Part shown: in pieces, positions 22,812-34,900 of the stretch | Layout of the letters: each line of letters opens with the position of its first letter | Numbering within the stretch: position 1 is the stretch's first letter | Origin: Candolleomyces eurysporus | Lineage: Eukaryota > Basidiomycota > Agaricomycetes > Agaricales > Psathyrellaceae | Reading direction: 5' to 3' | DNA: 64,000 nt | Assembly (NCBI GenBank): GCA_027579435.1 | Contig: JANBPK010001044.1 | Location: forward strand, 62,001 to 126,000 | Notes under the pieces: model-generated | The model's database searches: none | The model's input: the letters and a program-made list of their open reading frames with translations, nothing else | Told to the model about the DNA's origin: nothing | Position numbers and translations under genes: made by a program

Positions 22812-25164
22812 CTACTTCTGCAGGGGAATTTTGAAGCCCCCGGTCAAACTCATGACATCGTCAGCATCATACCTCGCCCTAATCTTCCCAAGCTTCTCCA
22901 CCTGGGCCTTTCCACCATAGATCATTTCGACAGGCACACTCTCCATTGACGTGTTCAAATACCGCGGCATATCTCTCCTTGCGCAGCCTTCCCGTATAGC
23001 GACCTCGAGGATTGCGTCGAGCGACTGATTGATCTGCTTCAACCAGAACTCATCATCGTCGGCGTTTTCCCAAAGGAAGGAAGCGATGAGTGGGCTGTAG
23101 GGATTGCCTGGCTCGTGGGGCCAGGCTGCGTCTGCGGGACTGCGATCGAAAATGGACGGAAGGAAAGGCCAAACTTCAATAAGAACTTGGCGGCCGCTCT
23201 TTTCTGCCATAAAGTGAGAGGCTCGCTAAATCACAACATCAACACCTTCACGCGTTTGGGGTCACATCAGAAGAACGACATACCTCCGCTTGACGAGCCA
23301 CTTCATCCACCAGGCGTTCTGTATAGGTCGAGACCATAATACAAGCAAATCTTCCCCTGTTGAGATAGAAAAATAGGCGGGTTAATGTCAAGGGCTTCAA
23401 GAATGGATATAAACTCGCCTCAGGTTCGTCTCCCCGAGATTCGCAAGGGGTTTCAAAGGAGGCTGAACCTTCCTACCACCGTATGTGACTTGTGGAGCTC
23501 GTCTGGCAGTCGCGATGGTGTTCTGTGTTTGAAGAGAAGAAATATCGGGTGCAAATACGCCTAGATCGACATCACTGCCAGGGCTTCCGAGATCGTCCAG
23601 GATGTCCAAAATAAATTCAATCCCTTCTCCAATCAGCGTGAAAATATCCACATCGTCACTTTTATCCTCGGAAGCTGCTTCACGTTTGACCTCGACGGAA
23701 GACAAATGTTCGGGGCGGAAGGAAGCGACATTGTAGGTGTGCTCACTAAGAAGATGTATCTTTTCCAATGACATCTCCCGGAACCCGAAATCGCTGAATT
23801 GTTCGACATCTTCATTGTCAGCCGAAGCTCCTTCCCCGCTCACAGGGGCCCGAGGAGCGGCGAAGAGCTGTGAGTCCACAGCTGCAAGTACTGGATCCCA
23901 ACCAGCAGGGTTGTCCCCCCAGCTTTCCTTCACGATCTTGCGGAAAGCTGCGAACGGTACTTCGGATGGATCTTTGGGCATGGGTTCATCGAAAACACAG
24001 TTGGCAGATATGGTATACTGGAAACATCGGAATGCTGTCAGCATTGATACTATCCGAGAAACAGAATTATTCTGAGAACGAACCTCTGGCTTGGTATGTC
24101 CGGCGAGTAAATGGTGTCTGAAAGCTACTTCAATGGCCGCAGTTTTACGCTTTTCATTCTTGATGTGGTCCATGATGGCTTCCTTGACTGCACGCTCATG
24201 GGCATGACCTTTAGGAATAACGAGCACGGCTCCCTGCAAAACGTGGAGGTGAGTAATTAGCACATGATGATCAGGTGAGTAGACGTAGACGCACGTAGGT
24301 CGATGTTTGGGCATGGGTGTAAAGTGTAAAGCGGGTAACGATTCCAAAGTTATTCGCACCTCCCTGTCAACGGTCATACGGAACGGTCAACCTCAAAAGA
24401 CACGTCAAGACAATGAGTAAGACGAACTCTCAAAGCGTTGTAGAGCTCTTTTTCTTCACCCGTGCTATCGTCGCTGACATCGAGGATGAGGCCCTTGGGT
24501 GTAACTATCCGGAATGCCTTGACATTGTCGATGGCCAAGCCCAGTCGGCTGGACTTCAGAGAGTATCCACCACCGAGGAGGAGCCCTCCGACGCCTACAG
24601 CCGGGTTGACGCCCCCCACAACACCTCTGCCGAGCTTCGAACACTTTCGGTAGACAGCGCCCCATAGGGATCCTGCCCCCACATGGAGCAGCTGTTTAGA
24701 TTCGTCGTATTTGATTTTGTCAAAGCGTGTCATAGAGATTTGGATTCCTCCATTTGTGGAGGAGAAGGCAGGGACCATAGAATGGCCACCTGACTTGACC
24801 TACATGAACAAAACGCATCCTTGTCAAAAAAATGTTGGTCAAGGACGATGAAAGGCTCGGGGACTTACAGCAAATGGATATCTGTATTTTCCAATAGCTT
24901 GGATGATCTTGGCTAAGTCTGCTTCACCTCCGGGTTGGACGGCGGCCGCAGCTAGGTCACTGCTGCTTGTGAGGTAGTGCCTGGAACTCTCTCTATAACC
25001 TGCCGACACTATTCACCCAATTCAAGTGAGATGCCAAATTGAATAGAGGTCAGGAAAAGACACTCACTGAAGTCATATAACGATGAGCCCTGGGTAGATT
25101 CATCGCAGATGGCTTCTAGCTCGGCTCTCAGGGCCTCAAAGTTGTCAGTCTGATTGCCACTCAT
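22812..25164 (-). CDS. FAD-linked oxidoreductase (PCMH / berberine-bridge type)
   Basis: A multi-exon gene of about 620 residues. Enzymes of this family oxidise alcohols, sugars or alkaloid-like substrates with covalently held FAD. The FAD-binding PCMH domain shows KSGGHSMVPAFSS, whose His is the usual flavin attachment site, then GGVNPAVGVGGLLLGGGYS. The Cys that forms the second flavin bond in bicovalent members is absent here, so FAD is probably held by one bond. The C-terminus has the BBE segment ending in RARYDADDVMSLTGGF. Between them is an insert rich in Asp/Glu. The start ATG at 25164 precedes SGNQTDNFEALRAELEAI; no convincing signal peptide is seen, so it may be intracellular. The substrate is unknown. 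The neighbours are unrelated, with no sign of a biosynthetic cluster. Confidence 0.85.
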
Positions 25165-25984
25165 CGTATGTCGACGTCGTTAGGTCTTGGGTAGGAAGAG
25201 ATTGAAGAGCGCACAGTGGGTTGGGGATGAAAGTCCTCTGCTGACACTCCTCTTTCTTATAGCGTCAGCCGAGTGGCAGCTAGCTTGAGGGTTCATGGCA
25301 GTATACTGAACTCCACCAGGGAGAATAGGCACCATCTTGGATATCGCTGTCGTCTGACCCATGTTCTCAGTCATTATCGTCGGCGATAGCTAGCACCGGT
25401 CTGCATTAGCGCTGCCATTGCGTCCGATAAGCCTTCATTTTAGGTCATCCGACGCTCTAAAGACAAGAGGAAGTTGACATTGAGCGTGTCAAACTAAACG
25501 TGTGGAGGTGGCAGAGCTTGATAGAAAATGCAGAATGTGATAGAAGATCAATCTCGAACTTCACGATCAGAAAAGCTTCATAAAACAAGGGCGTAGGCGA
25601 GCCTTGGTTCCAGGTCACCCGACGCTTCGAAGACAGGAGGAAGTTGATATTGAGTGTGCCAAGCTAAGCGTGTGGAGGTGGCGCAACTGGATAGAACGTG
25701 CAGAACAGGATAGAATTGATCCATCTCGTAGTTCACGATCAGAAAAGCTTCATAAAGGAAGGGTATAACAGCTTGCTGGATGCCACTTTTGAGCTTGCGG
25801 GTGAACGGGAAGGCCTGGAAGAATGTCTAAACATCTTCAGTCAGGTATGGCAAGGTCAGGGTCTATTTTCATTGAGAGCTATAATACATTATACAGAATA
25901 GAAGATGCAGACATATTTGATGTGAGAAGCAAGGGATTCAAGAAAAGAAAGCAGTAACATAGACGAAATGCAGGAATACGATGC
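25165..25984. other. Intergenic region downstream of FAS
   Basis: It separates the start of the oxidoreductase from the stop of FAS. Its main feature is the tandem duplication at 25420-25764. No gene was recognised. Confidence 0.55.
25420..25764. repeat. Tandem direct duplication, unit about 172 bp
   Basis: Copy 1 (about 25420-25590) and copy 2 (about 25591-25764) align along their whole length with scattered substitutions and small indels. Shared anchors are GGAAGTTGA near 25470 and 25640, GTGTGGAGGTGGC near 25500 and 25670, and TTCACGATCAGAAAAGCTTC near 25560 and 25732. By eye the copies are about 80 percent identical. Neither carries a coding frame. Confidence 0.8.
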
Positions 25985-28900
25985 TTAAGAGGCTTGAGCG
26001 AAAGCGATGGCAGTAGTATCGGAGTGGGACAGAGAGATGACGACCTTCTTGATGCCCTTCTGTTCAGCGAGGCGCTTGGCTTCACCATGGAGGCGGACAG
26101 TGGGGACGCCGGCTTCATCGTTGACAATTTCAATCTCCTTCAAGGCGGCCGCAGCACCCTTCGACTTCACACCGAGGGACTTGAAAACAGCCTCCTTACC
26201 GGCCCAGCGAGCAGCGAACGACGATGGCGGGGAAGGCTGGCTTCGGCAGTATGAAATTTCGGCATCGGTGAAGTTGCGGGAAACGAAGTTGGCATTGTGC
26301 GAGGGGACAGCTGAAATGAGTTCTAAGGAGAGAATTGATCAGCTACGTAATTAATGTGATGAGGGAGGATGCCTACCTTGATCAACGCCAACGCCAGCAG
26401 GACTATCACTCCAAAGATCAGAGGCGACGACGCTAGAAAGGGTCTTGACGTTGGCTTTGTCCAAAGGTGCCTCCTTGGTGAGCTTCTTGAACGAATACTC
26501 GCCAGTCTTGTTGTCGTATTCAGCGCGAGACAAAGAGTTCAACAAAACGGGCCTTTCCATGTCGGGAGCGTACGGCGGGTGTTCCTTGATCTTGACGAGG
26601 TTGTTATTGATCATCATGTCGCTCATTGCCTTGTAAGACTGAAGGGCGCGAGTGTGGTTGCGAATCTTGTACTCCTCGTAGTAAGTGGGCTCGAGAGCAC
26701 CCAAGAGGTATCGAGGATGAACAACCATAGCAGTGCCACCAACTTGACCGAAGCCGAACGATGACATGACACCAGCACGAATACCGTCTGTGTGGATAGA
26801 CTTGGAGGGGAACATAAGGTACTTGCGATCCTGGAAGTGGGAGTCGATATTGCTGCAAGAGTGGTCAAAAAAAAAAAGTATTAGAGGAGACTGATAAGAC
26901 TCACTCGCTGTTGCGATTGCCCGGTACGACACCAGTAATAACGGTCTGAAGAAGACCAGTCATCTGCCAGGCCGCAGACCCACCCTTAGCGTGTCCAAGC
27001 AAGCTCTTCTGGGCCATGATAGGAACGGCGTTGCCCGGTGTACGAGAGATAGTGGTGAGAATGTCGTTCCAGATCCTCGTCTCGTTCTCTTCGTTGGCCT
27101 TGGTGCTGGTACCGTGGATGGAAAGGACGCCAATATCGTCGGCCGTGAGACCCCAGACAGCGAGAGCGCGGCGCAAAGGTGCGATCTGAGGATCACTGTC
27201 TTCGAGCATACCGTACATTGAAAGGGCACCCTTTTCTTGACGAGCAGCGTCCGCCTCCAGAGAAGCCAAGCGGACCGAAACGTAGTCTTCGCCGACTTCC
27301 TCTCCCTGCGACTTGCGGAAGGCAACCTCTTCGTGGAGCTGACCGTGTTCGTATTCGAGCCACTGCGAAATTTGCTTGCGACGGAAACCAAGTTGACGAG
27401 ACCGATATGCGACGTCCAAAATGGGGAGCGGGTGCTTGGGTGCGACTTCTCGGGCAACAGTGAGAGCACCCTTTCCAGGGGCGGGAACAGAGCGACCAGC
27501 CTTGTCACTGGATCGAGGTCGAGATGAGAACTATGACATGAAATAGACTTGTTGAAAAAACTCACGTTGAGGTGGAAGTGAAGGCGAGAATTCCGCGGAT
27601 GGGAGCACCGAGTTCCAGAGCAGTCTTTGCGCTCATGACGACATGAACACCACAACCTTGAGATTCCATGAACTATTGAAAAGATGTCAGGGGAAGTAAT
27701 TGAAGCAAAGTCGTAACAGGACTTACTCCGGAGCGAGATGTGGTAGCAGGTCGAGACATTTCGCCGGGCTCACGACCCATGGCGAACTCAGTTTCAGCAT
27801 TGCTGGTGGCCTTCATGTTGGCGAACTCGTAAGAACCTTCTTCGCTGATATCATCGAAGCCTCCAGCGAGCATGACCTTGGCCTTGCCCGAAAGAATGGT
27901 GTCACAGGCAATTTCAAGCGATTGAAGAGCAGTGGCGCTAGAGTAAGATGAGAGATGAGCTTTGCGTCGTACTTATGAAAATCCACGTACCAAGCACCAA
28001 CAGGAATCTTCACAGGACCACTCGAAGACAAAAGGAGAAGGTTGATCCATCCAGCCGTTGTATTAATGAAACTAGGGGCAGGAGTCAGCATATAAAGTGT
28101 GGGTGGAGAGGGCTAGCAACTCACGTCTCTTGGAGAATATCGTTCTGTACTTCCTTCTCATCGCGCCTGTCCTTGAACATCTTCGACAAGCTCGTCATAC
28201 CACCCATTCCACTACCAATCGCAGTGCCCACGTCGGAAGGATGCATGTGCTTGTACAGCTCGTAGGGGTCAGTGATACCAGAGGTGTTAAGAGCTTCAGC
28301 GGTGGAAACCAGGGCCCATAGCGTAGCCCGGTCGGTTTGTGCGATGATGTCGTCGGGGATACCGTAGCGTCCGGCGTGCCATCCGGTAGGAACTTGGCCA
28401 GCAACGGTACGGCTGAACTTGAAAGCCTTGGGGACGAAGACGATAGCTCCCTTCTTCAATTTGGCGAACCATTGGTCGCCCTCGCCGGCCCAGATGTCGC
28501 ATTTGTCGCCGTGCTGAAGCTTGAATTTCTGGGCTTCCGAGTCAGAAACTTCGATGGGCTCGAGGTCGTGGAGCAGCTCAATTTCCTGGTTGAAGATCTT
28601 CTTGTTGGGATCGTAGCCACGGAAGATCTCAGGTTCTGCAAACAGATGTCAGAAACAGACGAAGCATAGATAAGGGAATGAAAACATACCGATGAGTCGA
28701 ACACCAGCGTGTGCCAGGATCTCCTTCTCATACCGACCCTTCACGTCCTTGTCATCGACAGGCTCGTTGGTCTTCGTATCGACCCAGCCAACGTAGAGTG
28801 AACCATCCTTCAATCGCCCGTTGAAATGCTTGATGAAGCCCATGATCCAGGCCAATTCGATGCAGCCGGTGATGGTGAGCTCACCGCGAGCCTCCATTTC

Positions 28901-31900
28901 CCATCGAGTACGAGCGCTACCCCAAGGTCCGACTTCACCATACCCAGTGACGACAACGACCTTCTCAAGATCGATCAGGCCGCGCAAAGAAGCAACGTCG
29001 GAGAGAGAATCGAGAGTCTCGAGAGCAGGGAATTCGAATCGGAAGTTGGCGCGAGGGAGGACGTCGACGGTCTGGAGAAGGCGCTCGGCTTCCACGCCAT
29101 GAACGATCTTGTAGTCGGCCGAGTTGTCGCGGGTGACAGCCTTGGAGATGTCGGCTTTCTTGTGGAGTTCGTTTCGAATGCGGCCAGTGATCTCAGCAAG
29201 GTCGGGCAAGCGATCCATACCACCGTTCAAGTCGGCCCAGAGTGGTTCAACCTGAGTGATGCTGAAGAGGAGAGGGTGCATGAGGCCGAGAATGTTGAAG
29301 GCCATTTCCTTCGCCGAGAATGTTCGGACACCGAATTTCTCGAGTCCTTGAGCGACGATGTTGGTAGGGCCCATCAAACCAGTACCGCGAGTCCAGCTGG
29401 ATGAAAGTTAGAGATAGATGAGATAACATGAGAGGACGAAGACATACCCAATAACAGCGCCAGCCAAGCAAAGATATTCGCCCCAGCTTTCAGAGGCCCA
29501 TCGTTGGAAGAGAGTTTCGAGGGAGATCTTGGACTCGGAGTAGAGACCGTCGTTGCCGAACAAACCGTGGTTGGGGGAGAGGGGGAGGATGACTTGGGTG
29601 GGACGAGTGACGAAATGGCGACTAGCTTTCTTGTTCTTGACGGCTCCAAGGATGCGGAGAAGGTTGACCAACATCATACGATGGGCCAGCTCCGACCTAT
29701 CGTCCAGTCCGTCGATCTCGCGACCATTCTCGGGAATACCAGCGAAGGGGAGGATGTAGTCGAGATCCATGCCGAGGGTGGAGTAGATGTAGTCGACGAG
29801 AGCCTCGACGTCTTGCTTCGACGCTTGGTTGAATGGAACAACGGTCAAGGCAGAGCCACGACTGCCAACGGAGTGGTAGATGGATTGGTAGTATTCGACA
29901 GTTTTGCGGTTGTAGCTGGAAGTTGTGATGACGACTTGGGCACCACCGGCAAGCAAGCCTTTGACCACCTCGATACCGATGGATCCCTTTCCGACTCCAG
30001 TAAGCAACGCGTTCTTGTCCTTGAAAGTCGTGCCAGATGTCGCGATTTCGTGGAGAATATCCAAGTAGACGCCGGTAAGGTTGCTGCTGTACTCCCAAGA
30101 ATTGCCGACGCGTCTCTTGAGGTGAAGGANGGGGGGTAGAGTTTGAAGCGATAGAAGTCACAGAAGGGATACCAGTAACCTGAGGGCGGAGGAATTCAGA
30201 TGAGGATCGTCGGCTACGTGGCGCGGAAGGAGGGAGGGAGTTCTCGGGGTTCTTGACGAGGGTTCGGACGACATCTTGGTACAGAGACTTGATGCGGTTT
30301 CGTTGGTCGTCGTTGACTTCGGGGAGGGTGGAGATAATCGTCCAGAGCTTGTCGACGTCGTCCTGGACCTTCTGGATGTTGATAGTCTCAGACACGGCAC
30401 CACCACTGGCCATTTCCTGCACATAGGCCTCGAGTTTGCGGACCTTCTCGCGGACGACTTCGCTGTAGACAATGTCGCCCTTGGCGGTGACCTCGGTGTG
30501 AGGGGCGGTGGGGAAGGTGACTGGAAGTCCATGAGCGATGCTTTCACGCAGATAGGAAGAAAAAAAAACATACCATCTTTGTAGACAGGAGGATTTCCGA
30601 GCACTTCACGAGTGTTGTCGATGAGTTGTTGACCAAACTCCTTCGCGAGCTTGTAGTTTTCGCCCTTGGAAGGGTCGCAGCGATCGATACGGTATTGCAT
30701 ATATTGAAGCATGTCGGGGTCGGCACGGTTGAGGAGGGCGATGCAGCGAGCGGTGATTTCACGATCGACGGTGGTAAGACGGCCGTGGATGATGTCGTAG
30801 AACATGAGCAGAGCGTCCTGACGAGCCCAATTCCAAGACGAGTCGAAGTGGCGAGCTTTGAGAGGGTCGAAACGGGGTTGGATGCCATCGATGTAAGAGT
30901 CACCGTGTTCGCGAGTAATGGAGTCCAGCTTGCTCTGGAGGGCAGCGGCGTTGGCCCTCTCAGCGTCGAACGCGATTTCACCAGCACGTGAGTCGCGGTT
31001 GAGATATCGCATGTACACTTCAATCTGTTGTTGAGCAAACTTCTCTTGGTTGGCCTGGAACTGGAGGAACTCCTCGCTGTTGATGACGGCACCTCCGCCT
31101 CCACCGCCTCCACCTCCACCACTCGACTGCGAAGACAGGGAGATACCAGCACGTTGAGCATAAGTGGGAACGATAGCGTCAAGCCACGCCTTGGCCTCAG
31201 CCTCGGATCCCAAGCGCTTGGGGGGCTCNAAGAGTCGTCGCGAGGAGAAGGACACCATCCGCTCGAGAGGGCCCAAGACCCCAAGTCTTGTTGAGGTAGG
31301 ACTTGATAGCAGATGCGTTGAAGCCACCAGGCATCTTTCCACCGACGAGACGAGAGACGAGGCCAGTGCTGTACTTGCCGAGAGAGCCGGTCGATCCCAA
31401 TCCTGCAGCGAGCTCTTCCAAGGGAAGTTCTTCGCCCTTCTCCGGTGCAGAGCTGAACTCTTGCTGAAGGTCACCAAGAATTTCGTTCTGCAAGGTCGAC
31501 TTGCCACCGACGAGGTCCTTGATGGACTTGGAGACGGGGATCTCGTCGACCTTCTTTTTGAGTTTCTGGGCAACGATGACGAGGAGGATTTCGCTTGCAG
31601 TGATAGGAGCGTCGTCGATGCTGGCGACAGGACCGGAAGGAGCAGCAACGGGTGCGGCGACGGGGGGCAGCGGCAGCGACAGGGGCCGGCAGCTGCTGCG
31701 GGGGTCGACGCAGCGGGAGCTTCTTCAGCAGGGGCAGCCTCGGGCTCATCCTCGAACTGGTAGTAGATCTCCTTGCCGTTCTTGGAGTGGCAAAGGATGG
31801 CGCGGTTGCGGGTCAGCGAACCATCGAGGGACTCGTACTTGGCCTTGAAGGTGCGGGTGGCCATACCAGTGAGCGTAGGCGAGGGGCCGATTTCGATAAA

Positions 31901-34900
31901 GCGCTCGAAAGCGAATTCGATGAAGAGGCGGTCTTGGGTTTCGATCCAGCGCACAGGGGAGGCGAATTGGTAGGCAAGGAGCTCGACGAGGATGATGTAT
32001 GCAAGCTTTTGACGGTTCTCGGGGTTGCCCCAGTTCTCTTGATCCCACTTGCGCAGGACCTTGTCGAGACGAGGAGAGGAAGTTTGGTCGTAGATGATTT
32101 GAGCGTAGTCGCGGGAGACTTCGAATGGCTTGGCGATGAGATTGGGGATGTATTTGCCGACGAGCATGTCGGGGTTGAGGTCTTCGGGATTGATCTTCTT
32201 CGAGAGGTCTGAAGACATCATTGTAAGCCGAAATCTAGATTATCAAATGCAAAAACTTACAAGCACGGAAAGGAAGCACACCAGCCCACAAGTAGCGGGA
32301 GTGGAAGGGCACGTCAATGCCGGGGAGAGGGATGGTAGCAAAGCCACGGTCCAGCTTGATGTAGTTGTCCTGAGCCTTCTGCTGCTCGAGAGACTTTTCG
32401 TGGCAGGATTTGACGATGTCGGTGAGCATCTCCTTGACCTTCTCGACGCTATGAGTCTCAGTCAACTGCGAAAAGGATTAGAAATGGGGCTGTAAAGTTT
32501 AAAATAAAAACAAACCTTGGCGATGTCGATCTTCTTGACTTTGAGGAAGTTCAAGACGTTGGTGAGGGTTTGCAGAGCAACGAGCTCTCCAGCGCAGACG
32601 TATTGTTGACCCTAAACATGTAGCCATTAGAATAAAAAAAACACAGGGTAAGCACGGAAACACATACCTCGACGTTGAAGTTGACGATTTCGAGCAAAGT
32701 CGACGTGACAGTCGCGATAGACTCGACGACTTCACGGAGGGCGGCATCGGTGAAGGAAGGAGAGATTCTGCTGGGGTTGACGGCGCACATTGCGTAGTTG
32801 GACCGGTTGAGAGCGTCACGCTCGACGGCACGCTGCATGGTGATACCTCGGTAGAAGACGACGTCGACGAGAGCAGAGATATGGAGGACGTCAGCGATGG
32901 AAGCAAGGGCAGAGTACTCTCCGAGAGAGTGACCGGCGAAGGCGCAGTCTTTCTGGACGAAGCCCTTGGCACGCATGTCTTCGAAGGCAGCTTTCTCGGT
33001 GACGACGAGGGCGATTTGAGCGAATTGAGTAGCGAAAAGGAGACCGTTAGGGTGGCTGAAGGTGTATTTGGCGGTTCGGATGTCGATGTCGGAGAAGAGA
33101 GGGAGGGTCTTGACGTGGCCGTCCTTGTCCATAGCGTCGTAAGTCATGTCCATGTAGCGCTGACGGATGGCTTGACCCTTGATACCACCGAAATGGATGG
33201 TCTTTTCCTTGGGGTTGTCCTTGACGATTTCGAGGATAGAGAAGCCATAGACAGCGAGCAAGTGAGCGTCGGCGCCATCCCAAACAGCACGAGCGGCAGC
33301 AGAGCTGTTGTAGAGATCCATGCCCATTCCCTGCTCCTGAGAACCTTGACCAGTGAAGACGTAGACGGTAGGGGGTTGAGCAACCTCGGCAGAGCCTTGG
33401 AGGACCTTCTCGCCCTGGCTGTTGACGGTCTCGACGTTGACGACGATGTTTCCGTCGCGCATGCCAACGTGTCGAACCTTGACGCTGAGCTCGTCGCCGG
33501 GAATGACCATGCCGACGAAGTTGACGTTGTAACTAGATAAAGTCAAAAGATTAATAGCTGTTCCAAGTAGACACAAGATCAGCAGAATACGCACGCAATA
33601 ACTCGCTCGGGATGACCCTTCGCGACGACAGTCTCAACAAATCGGCGAGTCGCAGCGCTGGACCAGAGGCCATGGGTGATAGTAGCAGGAAGGGAAGCGT
33701 AATCGGAGAAGTAAGGGTTGATATGGATGGGGTTGAAATCGCCGGAAATTTTGGAGTAGGGTTCGTTGGTGAGAGGTGCATTGAAAGTTGTAGATCCATC
33801 AGACTTGCTAAGAGTGTAACCGTCGTTCGAGAGAGGAGTGTTCAGGCCTTGAGGAGTACCATGACGTTGCAAGTATGCGAGGACAGGGTTGCCCAAGCAG
33901 TTTTCCTCCGAGAACTCGACCGTGCCGACCTTGACGAGGACTTTGAGTTGATTGCGGATGAAGATATCGCCATCGACGTCCAGCTTGCGGTAGGTCGACT
34001 TGTCCTTGAACGAGACGCGAGATCGAATGCGGAAGATGAGAGAGGTGCCAGGGGTGAGAGCGTAAGATTCGTCCTCCCAGTCATGCCACTCCTTCGACTC
34101 CAAGACGCCGATGGAGGCAACAGTGTCGAAGGGAACGAGGTAGTCGGGTTCCTCAGTAATCTCGAAGGTGTTCTCGTAGTCGTCGAAGCGGCCGCGATAG
34201 AGGAAAGCCGACACAACTTCGATGACGCGCTCGCCCTTGCGGTAGACGTAGCCGCGGACCTTGACGATCTTGCCCTCGTTCGCGTTGGTGACGGAGACGA
34301 TCTTCGCTTCGGCCTTGCAAACGTCGCCGACCTGGAGAGGCTTGGCGCCGTCGACCATACGGAAACCGTTGGAGAGGTGGACAAGTCGGAGGAGGTCGCC
34401 GTCGATAGCAGAAGGGAAGATAGACTTCATAATAGCCTATCCAAAATTATCAATACTAGAACTATCGCAGAAAAAGACGAAATACGCACCTTCCAGCCGG
34501 TGACAATCGCGAAATCCATAGGTGCTTGAGTATTCTTTGTCCTTGCGGAGGTATAGGCCTCGCCCTGGTTCCCAACGACTGCACAGAACTGCTCGACGTC
34601 CGCCTCCTCGATAGTGACTTCAGGCCCGACAAAGGTGTCGTTGATGTTGATGTTGGGGAGGGTCTCGTTGTCGCCATACCACAGTTTCCAGTAGAACTCC
34701 TTGATGTGCTTGTTGCGATCGGCAGCGACTTCGTGGATGGGGTTGAAGCCCTGAGAAGGCTTGTAGACGAAGTGGAGGGAGAGGGGGACGGAGACACCAC
34801 CGCGCTCTTCAAACACGGTGACCTCGATGGCCTTTGACGATGCAGTATAAGTGATTTCAACAGCCTTGAAGTTTTCGATGTGGGAGCCATAGGATCTTGC

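Noticed and set aside
22812..25164. Secondary-metabolite cluster around the FAD oxidoreductase
   Set aside because: The neighbours are FAS for primary metabolism, an F-box gene and a TBC gene; there is no synthase, cyclase, transporter or P450 nearby.
30158..32221. Apparent separate FAS alpha gene with its own ATG at 32221
   Set aside because: The upstream beta-type exons run into this frame through normal short introns, and the fused exon has no promoter-like gap, so it is part of one gene.
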